From: Prosthecodimorpha hirschii
Lineage (GTDB): Bacteria; Pseudomonadota; Alphaproteobacteria; Rhizobiales; Ancalomicrobiaceae
Reading direction: 5' to 3'
NCBI RefSeq assembly: GCF_001305515.1
Contig: NZ_LJYW01000001.1
Location: 5,813,691 to 5,877,690 of the forward strand
DNA length: 64,000 nucleotides
The translations under genes were made by a program, and so were the position numbers. Shown in pieces: positions 16,820 through 25,617 of this stretch; position 1 is the stretch's first letter, and the number at the start of each line of letters is the position of its first letter. Under the pieces are notes generated by a model that had not been told where the DNA came from, searched no databases, and saw nothing but the letters and a program-made list of their open reading frames with translations.

Positions 16820-17560
16820 ATGGGCGAGGTCCGGCGGGGGCAGTTCGGCGAACGGGGGGCGGTCGCGAAGCGCTCGGGATCGGTCGAGGGCCTCGGCATC
16901 GACCGCCCGAAATCGCTCGCCGTGCTGGTCGCCGAGCGGCTGCGCGAGGCGATCGTCAGCACCGAGCTGCAGCTCGGCCAGGCCCTCTCCGAGGAGCAGA
17001 TCGCCGCGACCATGAATGTCAGCCGCACGCCGGTGCGCGAGGCGCTGACCATGCTGCAGCTGCAGGGGCTGATCGACATCAAGCCGCAGCGCGGCTCCTT
17101 CGTCTTCAAGCCCGACGCCGAGGATATCGCCGCGCTGGTCGCCTACCGGCACATCCTGGAAATGGCGGCCGCCCCGTTGGCGCTTTCGGTGGCACCGGAG
17201 GCGACGCTGCGCGATCTCGCCGCGTCGGTCGCGATGATGGAGGCGGCGCGCGCCGAGGACCACCCGCTCGACTTCGCCCGCGCCGACTCGCTGTTCCATC
17301 AGGCCTTCTTCACCCATTGCGGCAACCGCTACCTGTCGGAGGCCTACGGCATCGCATCGGGCCGGCTGGCGGCCCTGCGCGCCCATCTCGCCGCGCCCCT
17401 GACCATGCACCGCAGCCGCGCCCATGCCGACCATCTCGACATGATCGAGGCCTTCCGGGCCGTCGACCGCAAGCGCCTGCTGGCGGTGCTCGGCCGGCAC
17501 ATTCTGGCCATGACCGACAATTATGTCGGGGCGCTGAAGGAGACCGGGTCGGTCCGCTGA
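16820..17560 (+). CDS. GntR family transcriptional regulator (FCD/FadR-type)
   Basis: A 246-residue cytoplasmic regulator. The N-terminal winged helix-turn-helix (about 25-90) has LGQALSEEQIAATMNVSRTPVREAL and GLIDIKPQRGSFVFKP. The all-helical FCD effector domain (about 95-235) has FHQAFFTHCGNRYL and a later His that, by family precedent, help hold a metal or carboxylate ligand. The ATG at 16820 (MGEVRRGQ) was taken; an in-frame ATG 111 bases upstream adds a Gly/Arg-rich extension unlike the family. It is divergent from the TRAP operon and probably controls it. It is closely similar to the regulator at 41992. Confidence 0.9.
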   Translation: MGEVRRGQFGERGAVAKRSGSVEGLGIDRPKSLAVLVAERLREAIVSTELQLGQALSEEQIAATMNVSRTPVREALTMLQLQGLIDIKPQRGSFVFKPDAEDIAALVAYRHILEMAAAPLALSVAPEATLRDLAASVAMMEAARAEDHPLDFARADSLFHQAFFTHCGNRYLSEAYGIASGRLAALRAHLAAPLTMHRSRAHADHLDMIEAFRAVDRKRLLAVLGRHILAMTDNYVGALKETGSVR

Positions 17561-17829
17561 GAGGCGGCGGCGGCCGGTCCGGACGCGCAGTGGGCAGCGT
17601 GCCGATTGCGGCCGCCGGTGCGGATCGGTATCAGGCTCGGAGCGTCCCGCTGGGGCGAAGGGTCGGGCCGGTGGCGCCTGCGTCGCGACGACCCGACCAC
17701 GCTGCCCTCCGAACCGTTGGCCCCCCAAAACCACTTGCCTCCCGAATCCTTTGCCGCCGATCTCCGCCGCCGCCATCGCTCTCGGGCCGGCGGCATCCAG
17801 CGCCCCTCGAGCGAGCCGGAAGACACCCC

Positions 17830-18495
17830 ATGGATCTGTTCGACCGCCTGCGCGCCGCCCGTCCGGACGACTGGCGCGCCTATGTGGCCCATCCCTTCGT
17901 CGACGGCCTCGGCGACGGCACCCTGCCGGCCGCCGCCTTCCAGTCCTATCTGGTGCAGGACTACCTGTTCCTGATCCAGTTCGCCCGCGCCTATGCGCTT
18001 GCCATCTACAAGAGCCGCACGCTCGACGAGATGCGCACCGCCTTGTCGGGCGTGAAGGCGATCCTCGATACCGAGATGGATCTGCATGTCCGGCTCTGCG
18101 CCGGCTGGGGCCTCGGCCCGTCCGAGCTGGAGCGCGCGCCGGAAGGCCGGGCGACGATCGCCTATACGCGCTTCGTGCTCGATTGCGGCCAGCGCGGCGA
18201 CCTGCTCGATCTCTATGTCGCGCTGGCGCCCTGCGTCGTCGGCTATGCCGAGATCGCCGCGGCGCTTGCCCGACGGCCGGGCGGGATTTCCGAGAGCAAT
18301 CCTTATCGCGACTGGATCCTGGAATATTCCGGTCCGCTCTATCAGGAGGTCGCGAGATCGGCGCGCGCCAATCTCGACCGGCTCGCCCGTCTCGCGCTGA
18401 CCGAAGCCCGCTTCGACGATCTGGCGGAGACCTTCGGCCGGGCGAGCCGCCTGGAAGCCGACTTCTGGAGCCAGGGCTTCGACGTGCTCGGCTGA
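17830..18495 (+). CDS. tenA: TenA family protein (thiaminase II / aminopyrimidine aminohydrolase)
   Basis: A 221-residue all-helical protein of the TenA family, which hydrolyses aminopyrimidine breakdown products of thiamin for salvage. Seen: YLVQDYLFLIQFARAYA (aromatic and Asp pocket residues), ILDTEMDLH, and the catalytic-type cysteine in LAPCVVGYAEI, followed by SNPYRDWILEYSG. Length matches the family. No thiamin genes adjoin it and the 270 bases upstream hold no TPP riboswitch pattern. The ATG at 17830 was taken because TenA proteins begin close before the first helix (MDLFDRLR). Confidence 0.9.
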   Translation: MDLFDRLRAARPDDWRAYVAHPFVDGLGDGTLPAAAFQSYLVQDYLFLIQFARAYALAIYKSRTLDEMRTALSGVKAILDTEMDLHVRLCAGWGLGPSELERAPEGRATIAYTRFVLDCGQRGDLLDLYVALAPCVVGYAEIAAALARRPGGISESNPYRDWILEYSGPLYQEVARSARANLDRLARLALTEARFDDLAETFGRASRLEADFWSQGFDVLG

Positions 18496-18565
18496 CCGGC
18501 CGGCGCCGGGGCGGCCGGCCCCGCGCCGGCGACCAGGGGCGATCGGAGCCCAGCCGGCTCCGCGC

Positions 18566-19567
18566 TCAGGGCGCCTCCAGCACCTCGACGCGCTTCTCGT
18601 TGCGCATGCCGTTGCGCTCCTCGGACGGCGTGCGCTTGAAGAACTCGCTGTAGCATTTGGAGAAATGCGAGGCGGAGACGAACCCGCAGGCGAGCCCGAC
18701 CGACAGGATCGGCATCGAGGTCTGGCGGATCAGGTGGCGGGCGCGGTTGAGGCGCAGGCCGAGATAGTAGCGGGTCGGGGTGGCGTCGAGATAGCGCTGG
18801 AACAGACGCTCGAGCTGCCGCGGCGACAGGCTGACCAGTTTGGCGAGCTGGGCGCAGGAGAGCGGCCGTTCGAGCCGCTTGTCCATTTCGGCGATGACCG
18901 CGAGCAGTTTCGGGTGCGACACGCCGAGCCGCGCCCTCAATTCCATGCGCTGGCGCTCGTGGCTGTCGCGCATGCGGTGGTGGATCATCTCGTCGGTGAC
19001 CAGGGCTGCGACCGCCTGGCCCTTCTTGGTCGCCACCAGCGCCAGCATCATGTCGACCGCCGCCGTGCCGCCCGCGCAGGTGAAGCGGTTGCGGTCGAAC
19101 TCGAACAGTTCCTGGGTCACCTCGATCTCGGGGAACTCCTCGCGGAAGCTGTCGTAATTCTCCCAGTGGATGGCGCAGCGGTAGCCATCGAGCAGACCGG
19201 CCTTGGCCAGCACATAGGTGCCGGTACAGACGGCGCCGATCGAGACGCCGTAGAAAGCCAGCTTGCGCAGCTTCGCGATCAGGATGGAGTGGTCGTATTT
19301 CTGCACGTCGAGGCCGGCGGAGACGATGATCTCCGGCATCGGCCCGATGTCGCGATAGGATCCGTCGACCGAGACCGAGACGCCGTTCGAGGCCTCGACC
19401 GGCACGCCCTCCGGCGAATAGAGCTTCCAGGCGAACAGCTTCTGGCCGGTGACGTAGTTGGCCAGCCGCAGCACCTCGATCGCCGATGCGAAGGCGATCA
19501 TCGAAAAGTTCGGGACCAGGAGAAACCCGATCGTATGCGTCGAACCGATCTCGGGTCTGATGTTCAT
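18566..19567 (-). CDS. GlxA family transcriptional regulator (DJ-1/PfpI plus AraC HTH)
   Basis: A 333-residue regulator with an amidotransferase-like DJ-1/PfpI domain at about 10-180, including the nucleophile-elbow-like GAVCTGTYVLAKAGLLDG, and a C-terminal AraC-type double HTH at about 225-325. The HTH carries LAKLVSLSPRQLERLFQRY and GFVSASHFSKCYSEFFKRTPSEER. Such proteins (for example CdhR or ArgR-like activators) sense small amines or amino acids through an inactive enzyme domain. The ATG at 19567 has GGGAGG upstream, whereas an in-frame ATG 78 bases earlier does not. Its target is unknown; tenA is convergent with it. Confidence 0.9.
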   Translation of the reverse strand: MNIRPEIGSTHTIGFLLVPNFSMIAFASAIEVLRLANYVTGQKLFAWKLYSPEGVPVEASNGVSVSVDGSYRDIGPMPEIIVSAGLDVQKYDHSILIAKLRKLAFYGVSIGAVCTGTYVLAKAGLLDGYRCAIHWENYDSFREEFPEIEVTQELFEFDRNRFTCAGGTAAVDMMLALVATKKGQAVAALVTDEMIHHRMRDSHERQRMELRARLGVSHPKLLAVIAEMDKRLERPLSCAQLAKLVSLSPRQLERLFQRYLDATPTRYYLGLRLNRARHLIRQTSMPILSVGLACGFVSASHFSKCYSEFFKRTPSEERNGMRNEKRVEVLEAP

Positions 19568-19794
19568 CGCGCGCCTCCCAGCCGTCGATCCGTGCGACCG
19601 CCCCTGTCCCACCAGCGACTTTTCCGCCCGTCGATCGGACATCATCCCTTGTCCGAGCGCGACCGCATTTTTGTCATGGCGTCATGAGGGGCTTCGAGTC
19701 CCGCCGACGCCGCGCCGGCCGCTATGCAGTCAAGGCGAGGTGAGGGCATCAGGCTGGCTGCAGGACGACATGAGGCGTCGGGAAATCGACACCG

Positions 19795-21069
19795 TCAAGT
19801 CCGGGCGGCCTCGAATGCGCCGATGGCGGGCCGCGCCGGCAGGGTCCGCGCCATCCTGCGCCGATGCGCCGCCTCCAGCGCGACCATCCCCCAGGCGAGA
19901 CCCCAGAGCATGAAGAAGTGGCGCCAGTGGTCGCTGTCGATGATCCAGCCGACGATCAGATGGCCGATCAGGCAGACCCAGACCACCTGGGCGTAGGGCT
20001 GCCAGGGGCGCGGCTTGAACATCAGCGGGAACAGCGCGCCGATGGTCCAGAAGACCAGGACCAGATAGGAGAGGCCGCCGAGCCAGCCATAGGCCAGGAA
20101 GCCCTTCAGATAGACGTTGTGCGGATCCTCGCCGTAATAGTAGCCGAAATCGAGCGGCCCGAGCCCGAGCGGCAGTTCCGTGACCCACAGGAAGCCGATC
20201 AGATGCCGGGCGAGGCGGCCGAGGCGGGCGCCGTCATAGTCCTGCACCAGCTTGGCGCGGTTCATCAGGAACTCGCGCGTCGTCTCGTCGGCGAGGATCG
20301 CGACCAGCACCAAGACGACCGCCGCCGCGCCGGCCGCCGCGATGCCGATCAGCCGGAGCCGGCCCTTCACCGAGCGCTCGTTGAGGAAGACGACGAAGGC
20401 GAGCAGCACCAGGCCGAACACGGCCAGGAACCAGGCCGCGCGCGAGAAGGAGAACAGCACGCCGACCAGGATGACCAGGATCGGGCCGGCCTTCCACCAG
20501 ACCTGCCCGAAGGGCCGGGTCAGGAATTCGCGCGCCAGCACCAGGAGCGGCAGCATCATGAACGGCCCGAAGACGTTCGGATCCTTGAAGGCGCCCTTGG
20601 CGCGGTCGTAGCGGGTCAGGGATTCGATGTGCAGCAGGTAGCCCAAGATGCCGAGTACCGCGGCGATCAGGGCCGCCAGGATCATGGCGCGGACGATCAG
20701 CTCGATGCGCTGCGGCCGGTCGGCGACGGTGGCGGCGAAGAAGATGCAGGTGAAGGCCAGGAACAGCGAGATCGCCACGAACTGGGGCGACTTCTCGGTC
20801 TCCAGCAGCGGCTGCGTCATGACCAGGAGGCCGCCGACCTCAAACAGCAGCAGGAGAACGAGCAGCGGTCCCATGGCGCGCGGGATGCGCAGGCCGAGCA
20901 CGAAGGCGAACAGGCCCATCGCGACCAGGATCAGGTCGTAGGGCGCCGGCTCGATCATCACGACCGAGCCGGAGGCGACGCCGAGAAACAGCATCGCGTC
21001 GCCGAACCGGGCGAGGCCGATGCGCGGCCAGCCGGCGCCGGCCTGGATCGGGGCGGCCGCGACGCTCAA
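19795..21069 (-). CDS. O-antigen ligase / polymerase family membrane protein (Wzy/WaaL-like)
   Basis: About 424 residues with 10-12 membrane spans and the O-antigen ligase/polymerase (Wzy_C) signature. The large periplasmic loop contains DRAKGAFKDPNVFGPFMMLP and YYGEDPHNVYLKGFLAYGW, including the His-Asn seen in the family, and RAAWFLAVFGL lies in a membrane segment. In this locus it most likely polymerises exopolysaccharide repeats in the periplasm. The frame opens with a TTG at 21069 overlapping the stop of the upstream glycosylphosphotransferase gene; an ATG at 20994 is an alternative start. Confidence 0.85.
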   Translation of the reverse strand: MSVAAAPIQAGAGWPRIGLARFGDAMLFLGVASGSVVMIEPAPYDLILVAMGLFAFVLGLRIPRAMGPLLVLLLLFEVGGLLVMTQPLLETEKSPQFVAISLFLAFTCIFFAATVADRPQRIELIVRAMILAALIAAVLGILGYLLHIESLTRYDRAKGAFKDPNVFGPFMMLPLLVLAREFLTRPFGQVWWKAGPILVILVGVLFSFSRAAWFLAVFGLVLLAFVVFLNERSVKGRLRLIGIAAAGAAAVVLVLVAILADETTREFLMNRAKLVQDYDGARLGRLARHLIGFLWVTELPLGLGPLDFGYYYGEDPHNVYLKGFLAYGWLGGLSYLVLVFWTIGALFPLMFKPRPWQPYAQVVWVCLIGHLIVGWIIDSDHWRHFFMLWGLAWGMVALEAAHRRRMARTLPARPAIGAFEAART

Positions 21070-22643
21070 TAGGCGTTCTCGCTCGACAGGAGCCTCAAGG
21101 GCGTCGCGAACAGGATGTAGAGATCAAAGGCGATCGACCAGTTCTCGATATAGTAGAGGTCGCATTCCACGCGCCGTTCGATCTTGTCGGAGGTGTCGGT
21201 CTCGCCGCGCCAGCCGTTGATCTGCGCCCAGCCGGTGACGCCGGGCTTGACGCGGTGGCGGGCGAAATAGCTGTCGACGACCTGCTCGTAGAGCTGGTTG
21301 TCGGCCTTCGCCGAGAGGGCGTGCGGACGCGGGCCGACCAGCGACAGGGTGCCGGCGATGACGTTGAAGAGCTGCGGCAATTCGTCGATCGAGGTGCGCC
21401 GGATGAAGCGGCCGACCCGCGTCACGCGCGGATCGCCGCGCGTGACCAGCCGGGCCGCGTCGGCATCGGCCTGATCGACATACATCGAGCGGAACTTCCA
21501 GACGTCGATCAGCTCGTTGTTGAAGCCGTAGCGCTTCTGCCGGAAGAAGATCGGGCCGCGGCTGTCGAGCTTGATGGCGATCGCGGCGCCGACCATGATC
21601 GGCATCAGGGCGAGAAGCGCCAGAAGGCCGAAGGTCAGGTCGAAGGCGCGCTTCATGACCCGGTCCCAGTCGGCGAGCGGCTTGTCGACCACGTCGAACA
21701 GCGGCACCGAGCCGACATAGGAATAGGAGCGCGGCCGGAACTTCAGCTTGCTGGCATGGGCCGACAGGCGGATGTCGACCGGCAGCACCCAGAGCTTCTT
21801 GAGCAGCTGCAGGACGCGCGCCTCCGCGGTCAGCGGCAGGGTCACGATCAGCATGTCGATCTTGCCGATGCGACCGAACTCGACCAGTTCGTCGATCGTG
21901 CCGAGGCGCGGATAGCCAGCCACCACGGCGGGCGAGCGGCTGTCCTTGCGGTCGTCGAAGACGCCGCAGATGCGGATGTCGTTGTCGGGCTGCGCCTCGA
22001 GCGACAGGATCAGGTCGGCCGCCGCCTGGCCGCCGCCGACGATCACGGCCCGCCGCGCCAGCCGTCCCATCCGGATCCAGCGTCGCGCCACCGAGGCCAG
22101 CACGGCGCGCTCGAAGGCCAGGAAGGCGGCGCCCGACAGGAACCACAGCGCCAGCCAGACGCGCGACAGATCGGTGCCGATCTTCATGAAGAAGACGACC
22201 ACGGCGAGCGTCGCGAAGACCGCCGACCACGCCGCCAGGACCCGGCGCACCGTGCGCGCATAGGGCAGGATGCCGGGCAGCGTGTAGCCGCCGGACGAAT
22301 GCACATACATCGTGTTGACGACCGCCGCGAGCAGCGCGACCGAGAAGTAGAGCGCCCGGTCGGCCTCCGGATCGGGCACGTAGATCCAGAAGGTCAGCGC
22401 CCCGAGCGCGAAGACGGCAGCGAAATCCAGCGCGCGCACCGCACCGGCCAGGATCGACATCGACATCGGCTTGTCGGTCAGGCATTTCGCCACCAGCGCC
22501 GAGACCGCGGAAGCCAGCGCCGGGTCGCCGGTCTTGCCGGCGGCAGGTTCCGGCGCGGGATGGACCAGGCGCAGGTTCGGTTCTCCCTCGGCGGAGGGCG
22601 TGGCGGCAGGCTTCGGGTCGATATGGGTCGGCTGTACGGACAT
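21066..22643 (-). CDS. Undecaprenyl-phosphate glycosylphosphotransferase (WcaJ/PssY-like initiating enzyme)
   Basis: A 525-residue polytopic phosphoglycosyltransferase that starts repeat-unit synthesis by loading a sugar-phosphate, often glucose-1-P, onto undecaprenyl phosphate. About 60 low-complexity residues are followed by four membrane spans (about 80-190) and a Rossmann-like domain ([20 protein letters not shown]). The catalytic domain, from about 325, has [41 protein letters not shown] and [19 protein letters not shown]. The ATG at 22643 has a GGA 7 bases upstream; a longer frame runs into the previous gene. It lies 13 bases after the GT4 gene and overlaps the polymerase gene, so the three form one unit. 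Confidence 0.93.
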   Translation of the reverse strand: MSVQPTHIDPKPAATPSAEGEPNLRLVHPAPEPAAGKTGDPALASAVSALVAKCLTDKPMSMSILAGAVRALDFAAVFALGALTFWIYVPDPEADRALYFSVALLAAVVNTMYVHSSGGYTLPGILPYARTVRRVLAAWSAVFATLAVVVFFMKIGTDLSRVWLALWFLSGAAFLAFERAVLASVARRWIRMGRLARRAVIVGGGQAAADLILSLEAQPDNDIRICGVFDDRKDSRSPAVVAGYPRLGTIDELVEFGRIGKIDMLIVTLPLTAEARVLQLLKKLWVLPVDIRLSAHASKLKFRPRSYSYVGSVPLFDVVDKPLADWDRVMKRAFDLTFGLLALLALMPIMVGAAIAIKLDSRGPIFFRQKRYGFNNELIDVWKFRSMYVDQADADAARLVTRGDPRVTRVGRFIRRTSIDELPQLFNVIAGTLSLVGPRPHALSAKADNQLYEQVVDSYFARHRVKPGVTGWAQINGWRGETDTSDKIERRVECDLYYIENWSIAFDLYILFATPLRLLSSENAY

Positions 22644-22656
22644 GGACGATTCCGGT

Positions 22657-23853
22657 TCAGCGGTTGCGGCTTGTGACCGGCAGACTTGACGTTGGATCGG
22701 GAACGGTGGCGGTGCGCTGCGCCACCAGGCTGCGGTAGAGGGCTTCCATCGAACCCGCCATGGCGGCGCTCGAAAAGGTCGGGCGGATCGCGGCGGCAAG
22801 GCGCACGGCGCGGTCCTGATGGCCGGTCGGATCGTCGAGCGCCGCCGCCATGGCGTCGGCCAGCGGTTCGACCGCGCCGGGCGCGATCAGGCGGCCGGCC
22901 TCGGCCGCGAAGATCTCCGGAATGCCGCCGACCGCGGTGGCGATCAGCGGACGCGCGGCGGCGATCGTTTCCAGCACGACATAGGGCAGGGACTCGGCGC
23001 GCGAGGGCACCAGCACGGTCCGGCCCCGGGCCAGCGCGCGCCGGATCGGCTGGGACTCGCCGAAGGTGACGACCCCCTGCAATCCGCGCTCCCTGGCCAG
23101 GGCCTCGTAGCGGGCGCGTTCGGTGCCGGGACCGATCAGCGCGGCCGTCACGGGCCGGCCCGCCGCCCGCAGGCGTGCCACCGCCTCGATGACCAGGTCG
23201 GTGCCCTTCAGGTCGCGCATCTCGCCGACGCAGACGAAATCCGCCGCATCGGGATCGGCCGCGACCGGCTCGAACTCCGCCGCCGAGACCCCGTTATAGA
23301 TCAGGCTCGACCGGCAGCGCGGCGCGCCGACCTTGGCCCGGTAGGCGGCCTCCTCGAAGCGGGAGACGAAGACCAGGCTCTCGGTCAGCCGCTCCAGCGC
23401 CCGCTCGACCGCGAAATAGACGCGGCCCTCCAGGCTTGCCGGCGCGAAGTGCAGCGAGCCGCCATGCGGCGAATAGAGCCGGGCGACCGGGATGCCGCCG
23501 GCGCGCAGAGCCTGGCCGACGAGGCGCGCGAAGGTGCCGCCCTTGGCGCCGTGGCCGTGCAGGATGTCGGGCCGGAGCGGCGACAGTCGGCGCCACAACC
23601 GCGCCGCGGCGACCAGATCGCGCGGGCCGATCGAGCGGCCCATGGGCACGCGGTGGACGCCGAGGGCCAGATCGCCGGCGAGATCGTCGAGGCGCTGCGC
23701 TTCGTGGCCGGTCGCCGAGCCGGCCGCGCAGACGAGGCCGACCGCGTGTCCGGCCGCCGCCTGGTGACGGACCAGATCCTCGACATGCCGGAAGACACCG
23801 CCGACCGGTGCCCGGAGACAATGCACGATACGCAGGGACTTGCCGTCGGCCAT
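22657..23853 (-). CDS. Glycosyltransferase family 4 protein
   Basis: A 398-residue GT-B fold glycosyltransferase. The N-terminal acceptor domain contains APVGGVFRHVEDLVRHQAA and DILHGHGAKGGTFARL. The C-terminal donor domain has VCVGEMRDLKGTDLVIEA and the GT4 E-x7-E region RAESLPYVVLETIAAARP followed by AVGGIPEIF. It is soluble or membrane-associated at the cytoplasmic face and adds a sugar to the lipid-linked repeat. The ATG at 23853 has GAGGAC upstream, whereas an ATG 18 bases earlier has no ribosome site. It is the first gene of the polymerase unit, next to the AT-rich island. Confidence 0.92.
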   Translation of the reverse strand: MADGKSLRIVHCLRAPVGGVFRHVEDLVRHQAAAGHAVGLVCAAGSATGHEAQRLDDLAGDLALGVHRVPMGRSIGPRDLVAAARLWRRLSPLRPDILHGHGAKGGTFARLVGQALRAGGIPVARLYSPHGGSLHFAPASLEGRVYFAVERALERLTESLVFVSRFEEAAYRAKVGAPRCRSSLIYNGVSAAEFEPVAADPDAADFVCVGEMRDLKGTDLVIEAVARLRAAGRPVTAALIGPGTERARYEALARERGLQGVVTFGESQPIRRALARGRTVLVPSRAESLPYVVLETIAAARPLIATAVGGIPEIFAAEAGRLIAPGAVEPLADAMAAALDDPTGHQDRAVRLAAAIRPTFSSAAMAGSMEALYRSLVAQRTATVPDPTSSLPVTSRNR

Positions 23854-23899
23854 GTCCGTCCTCGAAACCATGCGCGTTTCGCATCTGGTTTCGACTAGA

Positions 23900-24860
23900 T
23901 AAGCGGAAGTCCGTGAGCCAGGGGTTTATTCGGAGACATGAACGCGCCCGCGGCGGCAGTAAAATAAAATTAACCTTAAGAACGGTTCTGCCAAAGCGGT
24001 TAAAATGGATTCCCGGATCGCCGCAGTGCCACTTCAGATTGCCGGTGAAGCGGAATTCTCTACTGTGACCCTTGCGAAGGTCGCGGTGGCTACTGATTGT
24101 TTAAATACTAATATTTCAGATTAGTTTGCTCCGGTGGGGATTGTCTTGGTTGGGGATCGAAATATAGTCGAGACCAAGCATGACTCCGGGAACCGTCAGG
24201 ACTGCTTTCGAGGCAGGTCTTGTGGCAATATTTTATTGAATTGACCGGGATCACCGACGTTGGCAGGAGCCTTTTTGCGTTTTGAAATGGAGTTCTATGG
24301 TGGGCTTCCGGCAGATTGCGCATTTGTGGAAACAGATTGAGCCTGGGATGATTTATGGCGTCCCGCTCTCGGAGGGTCTTGTTGCGCCTTATCTTGTTCT
24401 TCGAAAGTCAAAGAAAGGCAATACGCTTCTCGGAAAAGTATTTTTTGTCGAGATCGCTGACGTTCATCTCGATATCGTTGACATCGATCAGTGGTCCGGC
24501 GAAATCGTGCGAGTCTCATATTTGGGTATAACGGGGGGAACGTGGAAGAGAATCAACAACAAAGCAACCTATGATGTATATAAATGGCAGATTCCGATTT
24601 TTAAGAATATCTATGAACCCGTTTGCACGCAGCGGGATCCGAATGATTTTGCTATTGTAATAGAAATCTATTATAATAAGGATGAAGAAAATACGTTCGC
24701 AAATTCTCTTTTGGATATATTGCGCTAGAAAATTATGTAAAATTGAGAATAGCAGAAGGTAACAACTACTCACGGAGCAAATATCTGAATTCACCTTGTG
24801 GTCGCGCCGGCTGACCGGGGTCCACTGGTGAAGTCAAGAATTTCTCTGATTTCGAGATGT
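23900..24860. other. AT-rich island inside the exopolysaccharide locus
   Basis: Roughly 950 bases of markedly lower GC content than both flanks (long A/T runs around 23,960, 24,100 and 24,560-24,790). It lies between the GT4 gene and the Wza-like gene and contains one open frame (24297-24728). No transposase, terminal repeat or target duplication was recognised at its edges. The 23,854-24,296 part holds no gene. Composition suggests acquisition by transfer. Confidence 0.7.
24297..24728 (+). CDS. Hypothetical protein in AT-rich island; weakly immunity-protein-like
   Basis: A 143-residue acidic, soluble protein, not confidently recognised. It is rich in Ile, Lys and Asn, with codon usage unlike the neighbours. 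No signal peptide or membrane span is seen. The N-terminal part EPGMIYGVPLSEGLVAPYLV, followed by a GKVFFVEI strand, recalls small beta-rich immunity proteins of the Imm26 type (a 'G-x-x-Y/F-x-x-P-L' opening strand). This is pattern impression only. The ATG at 24297 has GGAG 6 bases upstream; a TTG 15 bases earlier is less likely. No toxin gene is adjacent. It is opposite in strand to both flanking genes and so is probably transcribed alone. Confidence 0.6.
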   Translation: MVGFRQIAHLWKQIEPGMIYGVPLSEGLVAPYLVLRKSKKGNTLLGKVFFVEIADVHLDIVDIDQWSGEIVRVSYLGITGGTWKRINNKATYDVYKWQIPIFKNIYEPVCTQRDPNDFAIVIEIYYNKDEENTFANSLLDILR

Positions 24861-24892
24861 CTCTGCGCCTCTGTCGGGGAGGGCGCCCGGCC

Positions 24893-25450
24893 TCAGAACA
24901 GGCGCTCGCGGACATAGATCGTATCGCCGGCGCGGATCGGGTCCGAAGTCGGCACGCGGCCGGTCATGACCTCGCCGTTGATCTGCCGGGTGATGTCGAC
25001 GGCGGATTGATTGCCGCGGGCCGTGAAGCCGCCCGCGATGGCGATCGCGTTCTGTGCAGTCATGCCGGGCACGTAGGGATACTGGCCGGCATTGCGCACC
25101 TCGCCCATCACGAAGAACGGGCGATACTGGTCGACCTCGACCGAGACGTCCGGGTTGCGCAGGAAACCGTTGCGGAGCTTGAGGCCGAGTTCGGCGGCGA
25201 GCTGGTCGGCGGTGCGGCCGCGCGCGGGCACCAGATTGACCAGCGGGAAGGCGATATAGCCGGCCTGATCGACCACGTAGCTGTTGGTCAGGCTCGGCTG
25301 CTCGAACACGGTGATGCGCAGACGATCGCCGGAATCGAAGCGATAGGGCTCGTTGAGCACGGCATGGAAGGCGGGCGGCGGCGGCACGTAGCCGGCGCAT
25401 CCGGCGAGCGCCAGTGACAGCGAAACAGCAATGGCGCGGCGCCAACCCAT
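24893..25450 (-). CDS. Polysaccharide export lipoprotein (Wza-like, OPX family)
   Basis: A 185-residue outer-membrane polysaccharide export protein. A lipoprotein signal with lipobox LALAGC puts the lipidated Cys at residue 18. A Poly_export domain (SGDRLRITVFEQPSLTNSYVV) and an SLBB segment (PFFVMGEVRNAGQYPYVPGMTAQNAIAIAGG) follow. It is shorter than Wza of E. coli (about 380 residues), as in compact OPX proteins with one SLBB domain. The ATG at 25450 was chosen because it begins the signal peptide. It is divergent from the Wzc-like gene, with about 170 bases of shared promoter region. Confidence 0.9.
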   Translation of the reverse strand: MGWRRAIAVSLSLALAGCAGYVPPPPAFHAVLNEPYRFDSGDRLRITVFEQPSLTNSYVVDQAGYIAFPLVNLVPARGRTADQLAAELGLKLRNGFLRNPDVSVEVDQYRPFFVMGEVRNAGQYPYVPGMTAQNAIAIAGGFTARGNQSAVDITRQINGEVMTGRVPTSDPIRAGDTIYVRERLF

Positions 25451-25617
25451 GACATGATGACCCGTCTGAACCTGCCGCCAAACTGCCCGGTCATGGTTAA
25501 GAAAGGTTGAAAGACGCGCCAATATGGTCAATCGCGTGTTGCGGCAGGGATGAGGCGTTAACCCACCGGTTACCCTGTCGGCGCACAGTCGCCGACAAGG
25601 AGAGTGCGGGAGTCGCG

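Noticed and set aside
17561-17829. TPP riboswitch upstream of tenA
   Set aside because: No CUGAGA box or paired P4/P5 pattern of the TPP aptamer could be found.
25507-25617. N-terminal extension of the Wzc-like protein
   Set aside because: The added 37 residues precede a good GGGAG-GTG start and overlap the divergent promoter region.
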